A DNA stretch of 64,000 nucleotides from Parerythrobacter_A sp963761775. GTDB lineage: Bacteria; Pseudomonadota; Alphaproteobacteria; Sphingomonadales; Sphingomonadaceae. Below the pieces are notes generated by a model that had not been told where the DNA came from, ran no database searches, and worked only from the letters and a program-made list of their open reading frames with translations. Below are positions 62,222 to 64,000 of this stretch, piece after piece. The DNA is taken from positions 310,001-374,000 of the forward strand of contig CAVXIF010000011.1 in assembly GCA_963761775.1 (NCBI GenBank), read 5' to 3'. The stretch's first letter is position 1, and every line of letters begins with the position of its first letter. A program made the translations under genes and the position numbers.

Positions 62222-62813
62222 GTGAAGCGATCCCGATTCCACGGCCGACACGACACGACGCGCATTTGCGAGGCCCCGCATTGCGCACAAACGGGCGAGT
62301 TTCGTGCCCCGGGCAGGGCAGGCAGCACCTTCGACGGACCGGGCGAATGGCGCTGGTTCTGCCTCGAACACGTCCGTGAATTCAACGCTGGCTATGACTG
62401 GTTCGAGGGGATGAGCGCCGAGGAGATTTTCGACGCGCAGGCACCGGGCGCAGGATGGCGCACCGAAAGCCCGACCTTCCGCGCGGCGGGTGGCGTCGAT
62501 CCGGCTCCGCGTTGGGCCGACTTCACCGATCCCCTGGACGCGATCTCCGCGCGCGGCCGGCGGCATTCGCAATCGCGCTCGCCGCAAGCAGGCGATGGCC
62601 GCCGATGTCCGATTCGGCAAGGTTGAGCGGGCCGCCCTGGAGGCACTGGGGCTTGGGCCCGATGCGGATCGCGCGCGTTTGCGGCGGCGGTATTCAGAGC
62701 TGGTGCGCCGTTATCATCCCGACCGAAATGGCGGCGACCGCAAGTTCGAGCATCGGCTGGGCGCGGTGGTCGAGGCCTATCAGCTGCTGCGCAAGAGCAA
62801 GGCCCTGCGCTAG
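62222..62813 (+). CDS. J-domain protein (apparent +1 frameshift in the linker)
   Basis: 196 residues when corrected. The N-terminal part (KRSRFHGRHDT, FCLEHVREFNAGYDWFEGMS, WADFTDPLDAISAR) is a conserved zinc-ribbon-like domain of sphingomonad J-domain proteins, with C16, C21 and C47. The C-terminal part (ADRARLRRRYSELVRRYHPDRNGGD) is a J domain with the HPD motif. They are in adjacent frames, joined by one base between about 62545 and 62600. It would be a DnaK co-chaperone with unknown clients. Confidence 0.82.
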
Positions 62814-62869
62814 TCAGCGACGCGTTTTCATGGCTGGACAGAGGCAATGCCTCGCGCTAGCCGGTTTCC

Positions 62870-63541
62870 ATGTCGTTACCGAAAGAAACTGCAAAGCGTG
62901 CGCGTTGGTATGCTGATGCCAGCGGACTGGCGGCGGCAATGGAGGTGTTCGGTGAACGCTGGGCCGCAGCAATCATGCGCGAGCTGTCATTCGGCCCGAT
63001 GCGGTTTTCCGAATTGCGCGATGCGCTGCCGGATCTCAGCGCGAAAGTGCTGACCGAGCGGCTGGTCTCGCTAGCACAGTTCGAGGTGGTCGAGCGGCAG
63101 GAGGACGCGACGGCATCGCGCCATACACGCGGCTATGTTCTGACGTCACGGGGCCATGACGCCGCACAACCGCTGCTGTCGCTGGAGCGATGGGGGATGG
63201 CGGCAGAACGTCCTGCCCGACTGCCGCTATCCGCCACCGCATTCCTGTTCGGCATGAAGGCCTCGATTGACGTCATGGCGGCACGCGTATTCGGCACCGC
63301 CAGCATTGGTTTCCTGATCGGCGGCAACAGCTTCGCGGCGGAATTGCGCGATGGCGAACTGACGCTGCGGCGCGGTCTGCCCAATGACGTCATGGCGGTA
63401 TTCGAAGCGCCCGATGCGCGCGCATTGCAGAAAATGATGCGCGAGGCGAAGCAGACCTCGGCCCTGCCGCGATCCGGCCCTGTCACCTTGACCGGCCAGA
63501 AGCTGCTCGCACTACGTTTTGCTGCATTATTCGATATTTAA
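62870..63541 (+). CDS. HxlR-family transcriptional regulator with SCP2-like C-terminus
   Basis: 223 residues. The winged-helix HxlR domain is about 20-110 (GERWAAAIMRELSFGPMRFSELRDALPDLS, YVLTSRG). Unlike many HxlR proteins it lacks an N-terminal redox cysteine. The last 95 residues (FGTASIGFLIGG, LRDGELTLRRG) look like an SCP2 sterol/lipid-binding domain, so the ligand may be lipid-like. The target is unknown. It is convergent with the DUF2236 gene and has no adjacent redox gene. Confidence 0.82.
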   Translation: MSLPKETAKRARWYADASGLAAAMEVFGERWAAAIMRELSFGPMRFSELRDALPDLSAKVLTERLVSLAQFEVVERQEDATASRHTRGYVLTSRGHDAAQPLLSLERWGMAAERPARLPLSATAFLFGMKASIDVMAARVFGTASIGFLIGGNSFAAELRDGELTLRRGLPNDVMAVFEAPDARALQKMMREAKQTSALPRSGPVTLTGQKLLALRFAALFDI

Positions 63542-63555
63542 AGAGAATATCTAAG

Positions 63556-63999
63556 CTATTGTCTGAAAGCCCAGCGCAAGGTGCGTCCTGCGGACCGCAG
63601 GGCAAGCCTTGTCGGCGCCGCCGCGAGGCCTGGCGCGCGCAGTCCGAGCATGGTGCGCGCATAAGGGGGCAGCAGGTCGGTTGCCGCCATGCCGACCAGC
63701 GCCTGTGCCGCCGGTGGGGCACCTTCGGGCCTTTGACGCAACACAAGATCGGCCACTTCCTTCGCTTCCGGCGACGAACGTAACCGTGTCCGCATATCGC
63801 GCATGAGAGCCTCCGCATCGCGGCGATTTTCGGGAACCGGATCGGCGTTCAACTTGCGCGCGATGATGGCGAACTGGTTAAAGTACGCGTCCTGCTCATC
63901 GCGTGGCATTCCGGGTCGAACATACTTAAGGTAACTTTCTAGAAAGCTGGTCGCACCCGCGACATGCACCCAGGCAAGGGTCGCAGGGTCCGTCGCGGC
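63556..63999 (-). CDS. DUF2236 (MpaB/rubber-oxygenase-like) protein, 5' end missing
   Basis: C-terminal 147 residues of a haem-dependent oxygenase-like family (latex-clearing/MpaB domain). DPATLAWVHVAGATSFLESYLKY followed by the RDEQDAYFNQF helix, LNADPVPENRRD, and YARTMLGLRAPG match the family. The start lies outside the window. Nothing shows the substrate. Confidence 0.82.
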   Translation of the reverse strand, partial: AATDPATLAWVHVAGATSFLESYLKYVRPGMPRDEQDAYFNQFAIIARKLNADPVPENRRDAEALMRDMRTRLRSSPEAKEVADLVLRQRPEGAPPAAQALVGMAATDLLPPYARTMLGLRAPGLAAAPTRLALRSAGRTLRWAFRQ

Positions 64000-64000
64000 G

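Noticed and set aside
8379..62813. Programmed +1 frameshifting as a general mechanism
   Set aside because: No common slippery heptamer, stop codon or downstream structure links the eleven breaks; kept only as an alternative to artefact.
1..64000. CRISPR arrays, prophage, insertion sequences or rRNA
   Set aside because: No spaced direct repeats, integrase, transposase, structural phage gene or rRNA sequence was found on either strand.

Overview
The window is a GC-rich chromosomal segment of an alphaproteobacterium. It is most likely a member of the Sphingomonadales, close to the Erythrobacteraceae. The evidence is a CcrM-type DNA methyltransferase, a small aa3-type oxidase subunit beside a three-gene proton-translocating transhydrogenase operon, the block hisG-hisD-nusB-thiL-hppA, the block infA-maf-RNase E/G-yacG-tRNA-Phe, and a TonB receptor of sphingomonad type. 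I see no phage, transposase, CRISPR array or rRNA. Most of the content is housekeeping with a few accessory genes.

Layout. 1-3 kb: two tandem cysteine desulfurases and a 2Fe-2S ferredoxin, separated by REP-like palindromes. 3-8 kb: a DUF4349 lipoprotein, a NavAb-like sodium channel, a DJ-1/PfpI protein, parC and a small secreted protein. 8.4-12.5 kb: a tight minus-strand operon (sugar dehydrogenase lipoprotein, GNAT, DUF1285, NUDIX, cca). 12.5-17 kb: rnhB, a Ca/Na antiporter, ccrM, folP. 17-24 kb: a PhoD-like phosphatase, an SDR, an NtrC-like regulator, then the oxidase subunit and pntAA-pntAB-pntB. 24-30.7 kb: a hydrolase, a racemase, dGTPase and small genes, and cpaF. 30.9-40 kb: glmS, a GGDEF-EAL protein, purQ/purS, an M16 protease, purC. 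40-49.7 kb: tRNA-Phe, yacG, an RNase E/G-like gene, maf, infA, a TonB receptor, uvrC and a CHASE2-EAL protein. 49.7-64 kb: a tiny autonomous transcription unit, a thioesterase, a cupin/acyltransferase pair, hppA, thiL, nusB, hisD, hisG, DUF2332, amphi-Trp, an epoxide-hydrolase-like/pirin/BolA operon, a J-domain protein, HxlR, and a partial DUF2236 oxygenase.

How the genes fit together. Fe-S assembly (desulfurases, ferredoxin), energy coupling (transhydrogenase, H+-pyrophosphatase), purine and histidine synthesis, RNA and DNA maintenance (parC, cca, rnhB, uvrC, dGTPase, Maf) and c-di-GMP turnover are represented.

Two things stand out. First, eleven genes that are otherwise intact are each broken by one apparent single-base insertion, always of the same sign (+1). 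This looks like an assembly artefact, but its one-sidedness deserves a check. Second, just after the CHASE2-EAL gene there is a compact unit: promoter, hairpin hiding a Shine-Dalgarno, 11-codon ORF (MGGSIWDWIFN) and strong terminator. I do not recognise it, and it is the best candidate for something undescribed.
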